Shown here piece after piece: positions 48,950 to 59,121 of a stretch of 64,000 nt of DNA. Source of the stretch: Prauserella marina. Its GTDB lineage: Bacteria; Actinomycetota; Actinomycetes; Mycobacteriales; Pseudonocardiaceae. The stretch spans positions 5,619,001 to 5,683,000 of the forward strand of contig NZ_CP016353.1 in NCBI RefSeq assembly GCF_002240355.1, written 5' to 3'. Numbering within the stretch: the first letter of the stretch is position 1; every line of letters starts with the position of its first letter. Under the pieces are notes generated by a model, which was not told where the DNA came from, did not search any database, and was given only the letters and a program-made list of their open reading frames with translations. Both the position numbers and the translations under genes were made by a program.

Positions 48950-51900
48950 GTGTCCAGCAGCAGCCCTGCGTCACAGTTCGGCCCAAACGAATGGCTCGTC
49001 GAGGAAATGTACGACCAGTTCCTCGCCGACCCATCCTCAGTAGACGCCGCGTGGCATGACTTCTTTGCCGACTTCACGCCGACACAAGGAGGCGAGTCGA
49101 AGCAGGGAACCGCGGACGGCAACGGCAAGGCAGCCGCGAATCAGGCGAGCACGCCGCCACCCGCGCGCCCCGCCGCTCAACCAGCGCAACCGGCACAAAA
49201 GGCACAGCCCGCTCCTCCGGCGAAACCCGCCGAGACCGCGAAGGCTGCTCCCGCCAAGGCGACCCCTGCCAAGGCAGCGCCAGCCAAGAGCGCACCCGCC
49301 GCGAAATCCGCCAAGTCCGACGACTCCAAGTCGTCGGGAGCCGAGCGCAAGCCGCTGCGTGGCGCGGCCGCCGCCATCGCGAAGAACATGGACGCGTCGC
49401 TGACCGTCCCGACGGCAACCAGTGTGCGCGCGGTGCCCGCCAAGCTCATGGCGGACAACCGCATCGTCATCAACAACCACCTCAAGCGCACGCGCGGAGG
49501 GAAGATCTCCTTCACGCACCTCATCGGTTACGCGATGGTGCGGGGACTGCGCGACTTCCCGAACATGAACCGGCACTACGAGGTTGTCGACGGTAAGCCG
49601 AACGCCGTCACCCCCGAGCACGTCAACCTCGGCCTCGCCATCGACATGAAGGGCAAGGAGGGCCAGCGCACGCTGGTCGTCGCCTCCATCAAGAACACGG
49701 AGAACATGACGTTCCTCCAGTTCTGGCAGGCATACGAGGACATCGTCAAGAAGGCGCGCAACAACAAGCTGACCGCCGACGACTTCGCCGGAACGACGAT
49801 CTCGCTGACCAATCCCGGCGGCATCGGCACCAACCACTCCGTGCCGAGGCTGCAAGCGGGCCAGGGCGCCATCATCGGCGTCGGCGCGATGCAGTACCCG
49901 GCCGCGTTCGAGGGCACGAGCGAGAAGACGCTCGTCGACCTCGGCGTCAGCAAGATCATGACGCTGACCTCGACCTACGACCACCGGATCATCCAGGGCG
50001 CCGAGTCGGGCGAGTACCTCAAGCGCATCCACGAGCTGCTGCTCGGCGGCGACGGGTTCTACGACGACATCTTCACGTCGCTCCGGCTGCCGTACGAGCC
50101 GGTGCGCTGGGTCAACGACATCCCCGAAGGCGAGATCGACAAGACGGCGCGGGTGCTCGAACTGATCGACGCCTACCGCACGCGCGGCCACCTGATGGCC
50201 GACACCGATCCGCTGAACTACCGCCAGCGCAGGCACGAGGACCTCGACGTCCTCTCCCACGGGCTGACTCTGTGGGACCTGGACCGCGAGTTCGCCGTCG
50301 GCGGTTTCGCGGGACAGCAGCGCATGAAGCTGCGCGACATCCTCGGCGTGCTGCGCGACTCCTACTGCCGCACCGTCGGCGTCGAGTACACGCACATCCT
50401 CGACCCCGACGAGCGGCGCTGGATCCAGGACCGCGTCGAGGTCAGGCACGAGAAGCCGGAAGCAGCGGTACAGAAGTACATCCTTTCCAAGCTCAACGCG
50501 TCCGAGGCGTTCGAGACGTTCCTGCAGACCAAGTACGTCGGGCAGAAGCGGTTCTCGCTCGAAGGTGGCGAGACCGTCATCCCGCTGCTGGACACGGTGC
50601 TGGACAAGGCGGCCGAACACGAGCTCGACGAGGTCGTCATCGGCATGCCCCACCGAGGCAGGCTCAACGTCCTCGCCAACATCGTCGGCAAGCCGATATC
50701 GCAGATCTTCCAGGAGTTCGAGGGCAACCTCGACCCAGGTCAGGCGCACGGCTCCGGCGACGTCAAGTACCACCTCGGCGCGGAGGGCAAGTACTTCCGC
50801 ATGTTCGGCGACGGTGAGACCAAGGTCTCGCTGACCGCCAACCCCTCGCACCTTGAGACCGTCGACCCCGTCCTCGAAGGCATCGTCAGGGCCAAGCAGG
50901 ACATCCTCGACAAGGGCGACCGCGCTTCGGGCGGGTTCACCGTGCTGCCCGTTCTGCTGCACGGTGACGCGGCCTTCGCCGGTCAGGGTGTCGTCGCGGA
51001 GACGCTGAACCTCGCGCTGCTGCGCGGCTACCGCACCGGCGGCACCGTGCACGTGGTGATCAACAACCAGGTCGGCTTCACGACCGCGCCGGAGAACTCC
51101 CGCTCCTCGCAGTACGCCACCGACGTCGCGAAGATGATCGGCGCGCCGATCTTCCACGTCAACGGCGACGACCCCGAGGCCGCCTACTGGGTCGCCCGCC
51201 TCGCGGTCGAGTACCGGCAGGCGTTCAACAAGGACGTCGTGATCGACATGATCTGCTACCGCAGGCGGGGTCACAACGAGGGCGACGACCCCTCGATGAC
51301 CCAGCCCGCGATGTACGACATCATCGACACCAAGCGCAGCGTCAGGAAGACCTACACCGAGTCGCTGATCGGCCGTGGGGACATCTCCATGGACGAGGCG
51401 GAGGCCGCGCTGCGGGACTTCTCCAGCCAGCTCGAACACGTCTTCAACGAGGTGCGCGAACTGGAGAAGCACCCGATCTCGCCGAGCCCTTCGGTCGAGG
51501 GTGAGCAGCAGGTTCCCGCCAAGGTTCCGACGGCGATCTCGCGCGAGGTCCTTGAGCGCGTCGGCGACGCGTTCATCAACGTTCCGGACGGCTTCACCCC
51601 GCACCCGAGGGTCAAGCCGGTGATGGAGCGGCGCGCGAAGATGTCCCGCGAGGGCGGCATCGACTGGGCGTTCGGCGAACTGCTGGCTTTCGGCTCGCTC
51701 GCCATCGAGGGCAGGCTCGTGCGGCTCTCCGGTCAGGACTCGCGAAGGGGCACCTTCACGCAGCGGCACTCCGTGCTCATCGACCGCAAGACCGGTCAGG
51801 AGTACTCGCCGCTGCAAAACCTGGCCGACGACCAGGGCAGGGTCATGATCTACGACTCGGCGCTTTCCGAGTACGCGGCCGTCGGCTTCGAGTACGGCTA

Positions 51901-52687
51901 CTCGGTCGCCAACTCCGAGGCGCTCGTGATGTGGGAGGCGCAGTTCGGCGACTTCGTCAACGGCGCGCAGACGGTCATCGACGAGTACATCTCCTCCGGC
52001 GAGGCCAAGTGGGGCCAGCTCTCCGACGTCGTGCTGCTGCTGCCGCACGGCCACGAGGGACAGGGCCCCGACCACACGTCCGGCCGGATCGAGCGGTTCC
52101 TCCAGCTCTGCGCCGAGGGCTCGATGACGGTCGCCGTGCCGTCCACCCCAGCCAACTACTTCCACCTGCTGCGCAGGCACGCGCTCGACGGCGTCAACAG
52201 GCCGCTGATCGTCTTCACCCCGAAGCGGCTGCTTCGCGACAAGAACGTGAAGTCCACCGTCGAGGAGTTCACCGACCAGTCGAAGTTCCTCTCGGTGATC
52301 GACGACGCGCACCTCGACCCCGCCAAGGTGCGCAAGGTGCTGCTGACCTCGGGCAAGATGTACTGGGAGCTGCTGGTCGAGCGCGAGAAGCAGCAGATCG
52401 ACGACGTCGCCATCGTGCGGGTCGAGCAGTACTACCCGTTGCCGAAGCGCAAGCTGACCGCGGCGATCGAGCGCTACACGGGCGCGAAGGAAATCGCCTG
52501 GGTTCAGGAGGAGCCGGAAAACCAGGGCGCGTGGCCGTTCTTCGGGCTGAACCTGCCGAGGAGGATGCCGGAGGTGTTCGGCGGGCTCCAGGTCTACGCA
52601 CGGCGCCCGATGGCCGCGCCTTCGGCTGGTTCCTCGAAGGTCCACGAGGTCGAGCAGAAGGCGATCATCGCCAAGGCACTCGGCTGA
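48950..52687 (+). CDS. kgd: Multifunctional 2-oxoglutarate metabolism enzyme (2-oxoglutarate decarboxylase/dehydrogenase E1 with fused E2 acyltransferase domain)
   Basis: The 1245-aa protein is of the actinobacterial Kgd/OdhA type. Residues 1-40 ([20 protein letters not shown]) form the N-terminal helix typical of E1o; about 50-125 is an Ala/Pro/Lys linker; about 130-360 is an E2-like succinyltransferase domain with the catalytic His in [15 protein letters not shown]; the rest is the TPP-dependent E1 with [28 protein letters not shown] and [10 protein letters not shown]. It makes succinyl-CoA (with a lipoyl E2/E3) or succinic semialdehyde from 2-oxoglutarate. In mycobacteria it is held in check by the FHA protein GarA. 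GTG 48950 is the family start. A 17-bp terminator follows. Confidence 0.97.
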   Translation: MSSSSPASQFGPNEWLVEEMYDQFLADPSSVDAAWHDFFADFTPTQGGESKQGTADGNGKAAANQASTPPPARPAAQPAQPAQKAQPAPPAKPAETAKAAPAKATPAKAAPAKSAPAAKSAKSDDSKSSGAERKPLRGAAAAIAKNMDASLTVPTATSVRAVPAKLMADNRIVINNHLKRTRGGKISFTHLIGYAMVRGLRDFPNMNRHYEVVDGKPNAVTPEHVNLGLAIDMKGKEGQRTLVVASIKNTENMTFLQFWQAYEDIVKKARNNKLTADDFAGTTISLTNPGGIGTNHSVPRLQAGQGAIIGVGAMQYPAAFEGTSEKTLVDLGVSKIMTLTSTYDHRIIQGAESGEYLKRIHELLLGGDGFYDDIFTSLRLPYEPVRWVNDIPEGEIDKTARVLELIDAYRTRGHLMADTDPLNYRQRRHEDLDVLSHGLTLWDLDREFAVGGFAGQQRMKLRDILGVLRDSYCRTVGVEYTHILDPDERRWIQDRVEVRHEKPEAAVQKYILSKLNASEAFETFLQTKYVGQKRFSLEGGETVIPLLDTVLDKAAEHELDEVVIGMPHRGRLNVLANIVGKPISQIFQEFEGNLDPGQAHGSGDVKYHLGAEGKYFRMFGDGETKVSLTANPSHLETVDPVLEGIVRAKQDILDKGDRASGGFTVLPVLLHGDAAFAGQGVVAETLNLALLRGYRTGGTVHVVINNQVGFTTAPENSRSSQYATDVAKMIGAPIFHVNGDDPEAAYWVARLAVEYRQAFNKDVVIDMICYRRRGHNEGDDPSMTQPAMYDIIDTKRSVRKTYTESLIGRGDISMDEAEAALRDFSSQLEHVFNEVRELEKHPISPSPSVEGEQQVPAKVPTAISREVLERVGDAFINVPDGFTPHPRVKPVMERRAKMSREGGIDWAFGELLAFGSLAIEGRLVRLSGQDSRRGTFTQRHSVLIDRKTGQEYSPLQNLADDQGRVMIYDSALSEYAAVGFEYGYSVANSEALVMWEAQFGDFVNGAQTVIDEYISSGEAKWGQLSDVVLLLPHGHEGQGPDHTSGRIERFLQLCAEGSMTVAVPSTPANYFHLLRRHALDGVNRPLIVFTPKRLLRDKNVKSTVEEFTDQSKFLSVIDDAHLDPAKVRKVLLTSGKMYWELLVEREKQQIDDVAIVRVEQYYPLPKRKLTAAIERYTGAKEIAWVQEEPENQGAWPFFGLNLPRRMPEVFGGLQVYARRPMAAPSAGSSKVHEVEQKAIIAKALG

Positions 52688-52697
52688 CGGCTTGACC

Positions 52698-52733
52698 GGA
52701 CGGCCCCCGAACCCTTGGGTTCGGGGGCCGTCC
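52698..52733. terminator. Bidirectional rho-independent hairpin between kgd and the betaine operon
   Basis: A perfect 17-bp stem (52698-52714 with 52717-52733) and a 2-nt loop lie between two convergent genes, starting 10 bp after the kgd stop codon. GGACGGCCCCC begins the left arm. It would end both transcripts. Confidence 0.88.
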
Positions 52734-52737
52734 GCTT

Positions 52738-53634
52738 TCAGCTGAGTCCGTTGTCCCGCAGGAAGTCCTCGGCGATGTCGAGCGGGTTACGCTTGCGCTC
52801 GGAGTACTGCACGTTCAACTCGGTCAGCTTGTCGGTGGTGAGCACGGCCGACAACGCGTCGAGCGCGTCGGATTCCCGTTGCGACAACGCCCCTTTCGCG
52901 ACGAGCGGGACGATGTTCTGCGCGGGAAACATGTTCTTGTCGTCGTCGAGCGGGACGAACCCGTTGGCGCCGATCGTTGCCGAGGTGCTGAACAGGTCGG
53001 CGACCTGCACCTCGCCGGAACGCAGTGCCGCGACGGTGACCGGCCCTCCGGTGTCGGTGACGGTGATGGCCGCGAACTCGCAGTCGTACAGCTGCTTGAT
53101 CTTGGCCTTCCACCGGTCTGCCCACTGGCCTGGACCGCCGAAGGTGAGCTGCTCGCACCGGGGCGCGAGGTCGGAGATGGTCCGGATCCCTTTGTCCGCG
53201 AGGTCTTCGCGCACCACGAGCACGTCGGTGTTCTGCGCGGGGGCCTGGTCGAGGACTTCGAACTGCTCCGGCAGCACCTTGCGCAGCTCGGTGTAGACCG
53301 CCTCAGGCGTCGTCGCCTCGTTGTCGTCGTCGAAGTAGCGCAGCAGATTTCCGCTGTAGTCGGGCACAAGGGTCAGTGAACGATCGCGCAACGCCTGCAC
53401 GACGACCTCCCTGCCGCCGACCGGAGGCCGGACGGTCACGTTGTCCGCCCCCGCGTTGCGCAGCGCACCGGCGTAGATCTCGGCCAGCAGCAGGCTTTCC
53501 CCCACGTCGGAGGCTCCGATGACGATGTCGCCGCCCGCCCCGCCTTCCGCGCCGCCTTCGAGCGGGTTGCCGCACGCGGTCAGCAGCATCGCGAAAGCCA
53601 GCAGTGCCATGCCGATCCGGTTCCGGTTCGTCAT
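52738..53634 (-). CDS. Glycine betaine/choline-type substrate-binding lipoprotein
   Basis: A 298-aa lipoprotein: signal peptide MTNRNRIGMALLAFAMLLTAC with lipobox LTAC (Cys at residue 21). The mature part is an OpuAC/OsmF-type binding domain (DIVIGASDVGESLLLAEIYA, ALRDRSLTLVPDYSGNLLRY, with many Trp/Tyr/Asp residues for a quaternary amine). It delivers compatible solutes such as glycine betaine to the two permeases. It is the last gene of the operon; ATG overlaps the permease stop codon (ATGA). Confidence 0.88.
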   Translation of the reverse strand: MTNRNRIGMALLAFAMLLTACGNPLEGGAEGGAGGDIVIGASDVGESLLLAEIYAGALRNAGADNVTVRPPVGGREVVVQALRDRSLTLVPDYSGNLLRYFDDDNEATTPEAVYTELRKVLPEQFEVLDQAPAQNTDVLVVREDLADKGIRTISDLAPRCEQLTFGGPGQWADRWKAKIKQLYDCEFAAITVTDTGGPVTVAALRSGEVQVADLFSTSATIGANGFVPLDDDKNMFPAQNIVPLVAKGALSQRESDALDALSAVLTTDKLTELNVQYSERKRNPLDIAEDFLRDNGLS

Positions 53635-54329
53635 GCGACCACCTCCTTGGCCGAGGGGCGGCGCGCCTTGACGGCGATCCGCACCCCTTTCGGAGTGAGC
53701 AGGCGCTGGCCGAACGCGAGTACCACGTCGAGCACGATCGCGAGCGCGGTGGTGAGCACGGCACCGGCCGCGACCTCGCCGTAGTCCAAAATGGCCAGAC
53801 CGTCGAGCAGGAATCTGCCGAGACCACCGAGACCGACGTAGGCCGCGACGGCGGCGGTGGCGACGAGCTGGAGTACCGCGTTGCGGATGCCGCCGAGCAA
53901 CAGCGGCAGCGAGATCGGTACCTCGACCTGCCACAGTCGTTGCATGCCACGCATTCCCATGCCTTCCGCGGCGTCGACGACATCGTCGGCTACCGCCTGG
54001 AGTCCCGCGTACGTGCCCGCGAGTATCGGCGGGATGGCGAGCACGACGAGACCGATGATCGCGGCCACGGTGCTCTTGGGGATCAGCAGGAAGAGGAACG
54101 TGACGAGGCCGAGCGTCGGCAGCGCGCGGATGGCGTTGCCCGAACCGACGAGAAGTGTCGCGCCGCGACCGGTGTGCCCGACGAAAAGACCGAGCGGAAT
54201 CGCGATGATCGCCGCGAGCACCAGCGCGATTCCGACGTAGGCGCAGTGCTCGATGAGCCTGGCCGGCACGCCGTCGGCTCCCCGCCAGTTCGCCGGATCG
54301 GAAAACCAGTCGCCGATCTCGGAAATCAT
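53631..54329 (-). CDS. Quaternary-amine ABC transporter permease 1 (ProW/OpuCB-like)
   Basis: A 232-aa membrane protein with five or six helices and the BPD_transp_1 loop near residue 140 (VDAAEGMGMRGMQRLWQVEV, EAA-like motif). Starts MISEIGDWFSDPANWRG. It pairs with the second permease to form the channel. Both ends overlap neighbours by 4 bp. Confidence 0.9.
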   Translation of the reverse strand: MISEIGDWFSDPANWRGADGVPARLIEHCAYVGIALVLAAIIAIPLGLFVGHTGRGATLLVGSGNAIRALPTLGLVTFLFLLIPKSTVAAIIGLVVLAIPPILAGTYAGLQAVADDVVDAAEGMGMRGMQRLWQVEVPISLPLLLGGIRNAVLQLVATAAVAAYVGLGGLGRFLLDGLAILDYGEVAAGAVLTTALAIVLDVVLAFGQRLLTPKGVRIAVKARRPSAKEVVA

Positions 54330-55015
54330 GCCGGTACCGCCCTTCGACCGGAAGCCGATGCCCGCTCCCACGGCGTCAACATCCTGCGCAGCAGTACGAG
54401 CAGCAGATCGACGACGAGCGCGAGCACGAGGGTCAGCACGATGCCGACGACGATCGGCGAGAAGTACTCGCGCTGAAAACCGTCCGTGAACAGCACGCCG
54501 AGTCCGCCGACCCCGATGAGCGCGCCGACGCTGACCAGGCTGATGTTGCTGACCGAGGCCACCCGCACTCCCGCGGTGAGCACGGGGACGGCGAGCGGGA
54601 GTTCCACCGCGAAAAACCGGCGGGCAGGCCGGTACCCCATGGCCGTCGCCGACGCGATCACCTGCTGCGGGACGGCTTCGAGCGCGTCGAGGGTCGGCCT
54701 GATCAGCAGAGCCGAGGTGTAGAGGGTCAACGCGACCACGACGTTGATGCTGTCGAGGATCTTCGTCCCGATGACGCTGGGGATGACGACGAACAACGCG
54801 AGCGAGGGAATCGTGTACACCACGTTGGCGAGGGCGAGCAGCACCCCGCGCATCGGCCGCCACGTTCTGCCCAGCCAGCACAGCACGATGGCGATGACGA
54901 CTCCGACGACGAGCGGAACCAGCGCGAGATAACAGTGTTCGAGCAGGTCGCCGAGAATCTGGGCGCGGTTGTTCGCGCTGCCGAGAAAACTCCCCAGTTC
55001 GTCGAGGAAACTCAT
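54326..55015 (-). CDS. Quaternary-amine ABC transporter permease 2
   Basis: A 229-aa membrane protein with the same fold as permease 1; the EAA-like loop is seen around ALEAVPQQVIASATAMGYRP. Starts MSFLDELGSFLGSANNRAQI. The ATG overlaps the ATPase stop codon (ATGA), and the stop overlaps permease 1. The two permeases are diverged paralogues typical of OpuC-type systems. Confidence 0.9.
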   Translation of the reverse strand: MSFLDELGSFLGSANNRAQILGDLLEHCYLALVPLVVGVVIAIVLCWLGRTWRPMRGVLLALANVVYTIPSLALFVVIPSVIGTKILDSINVVVALTLYTSALLIRPTLDALEAVPQQVIASATAMGYRPARRFFAVELPLAVPVLTAGVRVASVSNISLVSVGALIGVGGLGVLFTDGFQREYFSPIVVGIVLTLVLALVVDLLLVLLRRMLTPWERASASGRRAVPA

Positions 55016-56109
55016 GCGCCGGTCCCCTCGCCGGAGGCACCCTCGATGACGTCGAGTACGTGCCGTGCGGTGACGACTCCCATCACGACACCGTCGTCAC
55101 CGACGACGACCCCGAGCCCCGACGGCGAGGACAGCGCCGCGTCCAGCGCGCCCCGCACCGGCGTTCCCCACTCGTAGAGCGAACCGCCTGCCACCAGGTC
55201 GGCCTCGGTGAGATCGCCCTCCACAATGGAAAGTGGAGCGAGCCACCCCCGAGGCTGTCCCTCCTGGTTCACGGCGAGCTGCCAATAATTGCGTGGCGCC
55301 CCCGGCTTGCCACCGACCAGTGCCTGCGGCACCTTCTCCGGTTCGAGCCCGTCGGCCGGCAGGAAGGAAAGCCCCCGGTAGCCACGATCCTTGCCGACGA
55401 AACCCGACACGAAGTCGTCGACGGGATGGCGAAGAACGTCGGACGGCGTTCCGTATTGCGCGAGCCGTCCGCCGACCCTGAACACGGCTACCTTGTCGCC
55501 GAGCCGGATGGCCTCGTCGATGTCGTGGGTGACGAACACGATGGTCTTGCCGAGCCGGGACTGGAGCCGCAGCAACTCGGTCTGCAACCCTTCCCGCACA
55601 ACGGGATCGACCGCCGAGAACGGTTCGTCCATCAGCAGAACAGGTGAATCGGCGGCGAGCGCGCGGGCGACCCCGACCCGCTGCTGCTGCCCGCCGGAAA
55701 GCTGGGCTGGGTACCGCTTGCCGAGTTCGGGAGGAAGGCCGACCGTTTCGAGGAGTTCCTTTGCCCTGCGCCTCGCTTTGCGGCGATCCCACCCTGACAA
55801 CATCGGCACCGTCGCGATGTTGCTCAGCACCGTCCGATGTGGAAACAATCCGGCGCTCTGGATGACGTAGCCGATCCCTCTTCGCAGTACGGCGGCGTCC
55901 GAATCACGAACGTCCTCTTCGTCCAGCAGGATCGAACCGGACGTCGGTTCGATCATTCTGTTGATCATGCGAAGCGACGTCGTCTTGCCACACCCTGAGG
56001 GGCCGACCAGTACGGTGATCGTGCCGTCGTCGATCACCAGGTCGAGGTTGTCGACGGCGACGGTGCCGTCCGGGTACCTCTTGGTCACCCCGCGGAACTC
56101 GATTCCCAT
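55012..56109 (-). CDS. Quaternary-amine ABC transporter ATPase with C-terminal CBS-like region (OpuCA-like)
   Basis: The 365-aa protein has Walker A GPSGCGKTT (about residue 36), Q-loop, signature LSGGQQQRVGVARAL, Walker B VLLMDEPFSAVD and H-loop FVTHDIDEAIRL. The remainder (about 240-365) is a CBS-type domain with GLGVVVGDDGVVMGVVTARH, used in OpuA/OpuC transporters to sense ionic strength. It powers uptake of glycine betaine or similar osmolytes. ATG 56109 follows GGGGAG. It is the first gene of the four-gene operon, so 56110-56214 contains the promoter. Confidence 0.92.
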   Translation of the reverse strand: MGIEFRGVTKRYPDGTVAVDNLDLVIDDGTITVLVGPSGCGKTTSLRMINRMIEPTSGSILLDEEDVRDSDAAVLRRGIGYVIQSAGLFPHRTVLSNIATVPMLSGWDRRKARRRAKELLETVGLPPELGKRYPAQLSGGQQQRVGVARALAADSPVLLMDEPFSAVDPVVREGLQTELLRLQSRLGKTIVFVTHDIDEAIRLGDKVAVFRVGGRLAQYGTPSDVLRHPVDDFVSGFVGKDRGYRGLSFLPADGLEPEKVPQALVGGKPGAPRNYWQLAVNQEGQPRGWLAPLSIVEGDLTEADLVAGGSLYEWGTPVRGALDAALSSPSGLGVVVGDDGVVMGVVTARHVLDVIEGASGEGTGA

Positions 56110-56202
56110 GCCGCTCCCCTCTAGACAGAGGCCGACGGTAACCGACCTGAGCTGCTGAGGCAGGACATTCACGCTGCCCGGATGGCGTGTCAAACCGGGC
56201 TC

Positions 56203-56208
56203 TAGGCT
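56203..56208 (+). promoter_or_regulatory. -10 element of the BpsA-like gene (leaderless)
   Basis: TAGGCT ends 6 nt before GTG 56215, so transcription would start at or next to the start codon. No ribosome site precedes the GTG, in agreement with leaderless translation. A clear -35 was not found. Confidence 0.5.
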
Positions 56209-56214
56209 GACAGG

Positions 56215-57654
56215 GTGACTTCGGTGAGCCAGGCATTCGGCATTTCGGCACCCCCACTCAGGCTCGCGATCACCCTGTTGAGCAGTGGCTGGCGGGACCT
56301 CGACGAGCTGGTGAGCGCGACGGCCGCGCCGAGAAGGAGTGTCGAGGATCTGCTGACCGCGCTCGACGGTGACCTGGAAAAGGACGGCGCCGCGATGCGG
56401 TTGCGCGAGGACGCCGTCGACCGTTACCGGGAGCTGGCGACTCCACCGGCGGACCCCGGCGAGGAGGTCGCCGCGAAGCTGGCCGCGCTCGTCGAGGACG
56501 TACCGGCCGCGCTGCCCGCGCTCGACCACGTCCAGGCGACCCCGGACACCGCGCTGCGCAGGGCGAGCTGGCTCGCCGAGCAGTACGACCTTCGCTCGGC
56601 CAGGCTGCTTTTCCTCGGCGACCACGATCTGACCTCACTCGCGGTCAGAGCCGTCGCCCCCTCGGCGCACCTGACGGTCGTCGACGTCGACGACCGGGTG
56701 CTCGAATACATCGACCGGCACGGTGACCGAAGCATCCGCACGGTGCACGCCGATCTCCGGTTCGGGCTCCCGCTCGCGGTGGCAGGCAGCTCCGACGTTG
56801 TGTTCAGCGATCCGCCCTACACCAGGGAAGGCATGGGATTGTTCGCCTCGCGCGGCATCGAATGCCTCGCCGAACCACAACAGGGACGGCTCGTGCTTGC
56901 CTATGGCTACAGCGTCCGGCATCCAGCGCTCGGCCACCAGGTGCAGCTGGCGCTCACCGCGCTGGGCCTCACCTTCGAGGCGATCATCCCGAACTTCAAC
57001 CGCTACACCGGCGCGCAGGCGATCGGAAGCGCGGCCGATCTCTACGTATGCCAGCCGACTGCCCGCTCGGGCAAGCAGGGCAAGGTAGCGAAACAGCGGA
57101 AGGGGCAGCGGCCCGGCATCTACACCCACGGCCCGCAGTCGGTCGAAGCGCGCGAGACACCGGCGGCACTGCGCGAGGCGTTGCTCGGCCGCGCATCGGA
57201 AACCGGGCTGCCGGTCGAGGAACGCGGTATCGACTGGACCACGCCTTCGCCGGTGCCGGAAGGCACGGCGGTCGCGATCGACCTCAGCGCCGACCCTGGG
57301 CCGTGGTTGCTCAGGGTCCTGCTCGGCTTCAACGCGACCCGCCTCGCGCTGCTGCTGCCCAACGCGCACCCCGATCTCGGCAACGCGAAAGCTCAGGCCG
57401 CCCTCACCGAGTTGGTCGCCGGCAAGTACCGGCTCACCCTCCGCCGGAGTACGCCCGACAACAAGCACGCGATCGTGGTCGCCGACGCGATACCGGCCGG
57501 AGACGAGAAACCGGCCGTGCACACGGTGTTCTCCCGCGCGCACGGCCGGCTCGGCAATCTCTGGCAGCAAGCTCCCTCCGACATCGCGGGGCTACGGCTC
57601 GTGGACCTGCCGAGGCACCGGATCGCGGAGGTTCAGGCCGCGCTCAGGCGGTGA
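56215..57654 (+). CDS. BpsA-like (PF01861) N4-bis(aminopropyl)spermidine synthase-family protein, C-terminally extended
   Basis: The 479-aa protein starts with a winged-helix-like region (about 1-85), then a Rossmann methyltransferase-like domain (about 115-290) with LLFLGDHDLTSLAVRAV, TVVDVDDRVLEYI and VVFSDPPYTREGMGLF. The GDxD and DPPY motifs are those of branched-chain polyamine synthases, which transfer aminopropyl groups to spermidine; the archaeal GDDD motif is GDHD here. A further about 170 residues follow with no clear match. GTG 56215 is leaderless. Its end overlaps the malic enzyme gene by 11 bp, convergently. Function in this organism is uncertain; it may act on a different acceptor. 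Confidence 0.7.
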   Translation: MTSVSQAFGISAPPLRLAITLLSSGWRDLDELVSATAAPRRSVEDLLTALDGDLEKDGAAMRLREDAVDRYRELATPPADPGEEVAAKLAALVEDVPAALPALDHVQATPDTALRRASWLAEQYDLRSARLLFLGDHDLTSLAVRAVAPSAHLTVVDVDDRVLEYIDRHGDRSIRTVHADLRFGLPLAVAGSSDVVFSDPPYTREGMGLFASRGIECLAEPQQGRLVLAYGYSVRHPALGHQVQLALTALGLTFEAIIPNFNRYTGAQAIGSAADLYVCQPTARSGKQGKVAKQRKGQRPGIYTHGPQSVEARETPAALREALLGRASETGLPVEERGIDWTTPSPVPEGTAVAIDLSADPGPWLLRVLLGFNATRLALLLPNAHPDLGNAKAQAALTELVAGKYRLTLRRSTPDNKHAIVVADAIPAGDEKPAVHTVFSRAHGRLGNLWQQAPSDIAGLRLVDLPRHRIAEVQAALRR

Positions 57655-58810
57655 CCCCGTCCGAGGCGGCAGCCTTGGCGACGGCGGTGGCCACCTCGAC
57701 GGCCACCGCCGGGTCGAGCGGGCTCGGCACGATGTGATCGACGGCGAGCTTGTCGGCGGCGACAGCGGCGATCGCGTCGGCAGCGGCCAGCTTCATGTTC
57801 TCCGTGATCGACCTCGCACCCGAGTCGAGCGCGCCCCGGAAGACGCCGGGAAAGGCGAGCACGTTGTTGATCTGGTTGGGGAAGTCGCTGCGTCCCGTCG
57901 CCACGACCGAGGCGTATTTCGCCGCGATCTCGGGGTGCAGCTCGGGGTCCGGGTTGGACAGTGCGAAGAAGATCGAGTTGTCCGCCATGCCTTCGAGCAG
58001 GCTTTCCTCGACCGTCGATCCGGAAAGCCCGACGAAGACGTCGGCTCCCTTGAGCGCTTCGGCGAGCCCACCGGTGAGACCACTCGTGTTGGTGGTCTCC
58101 GCGAGCCGCGCCTTGACCGGGTTGAGCCCGTCCCTTCCCGCGTGGATGATGCCCTTCGAGTCGAGGACCGTCACGTCACCGACACCAGCGGCCTTGAGGA
58201 TCTTCGCGCACGCCACGCCTGCCGCTCCGGCGCCGGAGATGACGACGCGCTCGTCGCCGATCGCCTTGTCCAGCACCATGTTCGCGCCACGCAGCGCGGC
58301 GAGCACCACGATCGCGGTGCCGTGCTGGTCGTCGTGCATGACCGGACAGTCGAGCGCTTCCTTGAGCTTGTCCTCAAGTTCGAAGCACCGGGGCGCCGAA
58401 ATGTCTTCGAGGTTGACCGCGCCGAACGAGGGCCGAAGCCGAACGAGAGTCTCGACGATCTCGTCGACGTCGGTGGTGTCGAGCACGAGCGGGATCGAGT
58501 TCAGGTCGGCGAAGGTCTTGAAAAGAACCGACTTGCCCTCCATCACCGGCAGCGAGGCGCTCGCGCCGATGTCGCCGAGCCCGAGTACCGCGGTTCCGTC
58601 GCTGACCACGGCGACGAGCCGGTCGGCCCAGGTGTAGCGCGCGGCACGGGAGTTGTCCTCCGCGATCGCACGGCTCACCTTCGCCACGCCCGGCGTGTAG
58701 GCGATGGAAAGGTCACGCGCCTCGGTGATGGGGCGAGTGGCGGCCACCGAGAGCTTGCCGCCCTCATGACCGGTGAAGATCTCTTCGTCGCTCACCTGAG
58801 CTTGGGACAC
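57644..58810 (-). CDS. NAD(P)-dependent malic enzyme
   Basis: A 388-aa malic enzyme of the short bacterial type: SIAYTPGVAKVSRAIAEDN (catalytic Tyr), GDIGASASLPVMEGKSVLFK, the metal-binding PVMHDDQHGTAIVVLAA and the cofactor fold RVVISGAGAAGVACAKILK. It decarboxylates malate to pyruvate with NAD(P)+ reduction. GTG 58810 gives the family start. It may feed pyruvate/NADPH to lipid metabolism. Divergent from the RmlC-like gene across a 311-bp gap. Confidence 0.93.
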   Translation of the reverse strand: MSQAQVSDEEIFTGHEGGKLSVAATRPITEARDLSIAYTPGVAKVSRAIAEDNSRAARYTWADRLVAVVSDGTAVLGLGDIGASASLPVMEGKSVLFKTFADLNSIPLVLDTTDVDEIVETLVRLRPSFGAVNLEDISAPRCFELEDKLKEALDCPVMHDDQHGTAIVVLAALRGANMVLDKAIGDERVVISGAGAAGVACAKILKAAGVGDVTVLDSKGIIHAGRDGLNPVKARLAETTNTSGLTGGLAEALKGADVFVGLSGSTVEESLLEGMADNSIFFALSNPDPELHPEIAAKYASVVATGRSDFPNQINNVLAFPGVFRGALDSGARSITENMKLAAADAIAAVAADKLAVDHIVPSPLDPAVAVEVATAVAKAAASDGVTA

Positions 58811-59121
58811 GTCAATCTCCAGGCAGAGTAAGGAATCCAGGGGTCACCGCGCTCGGTGTCCCCAGTTGCGTTGGGCTCCTCAAACACGACATACCAACGC
58901 TGTAGCGCTGACCGTCGGCGAGGCGTCCGTCGAGGCCCGTGGTCGAGGCTGTTGCCGCGGACGCGGCGGTTCGACCAGTGTGACAGGCAAGCGGGGTGGT
59001 TTGCGTGCGGGGTGCGGTTGAGATCACAGATTTCGCCGAATTTCGCCTGGTCACAGGGCCAATAGCAAGACGACCGTCCGGCTTGGGATTGCCGTGCGCG
59101 GCGGTACTAAGCTGCTCCACC
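58811..59121. promoter_or_regulatory. Divergent gap between malic enzyme and RmlC-like genes
   Basis: No gene is apparent in 311 bp. A repeated GAATTTCGCC-type stretch (around 59029-59046) is visible. For the rightward gene TAAGCT (59108-59113) ends 8 nt before ATG 59122 and would give a leaderless mRNA. Confidence 0.4.

Noticed and set aside
49037-52645. 1202-aa frame on the minus strand through kgd
   Set aside because: Antisense shadow caused by high G/C at third codon positions; the plus strand encodes a complete, motif-rich Kgd.
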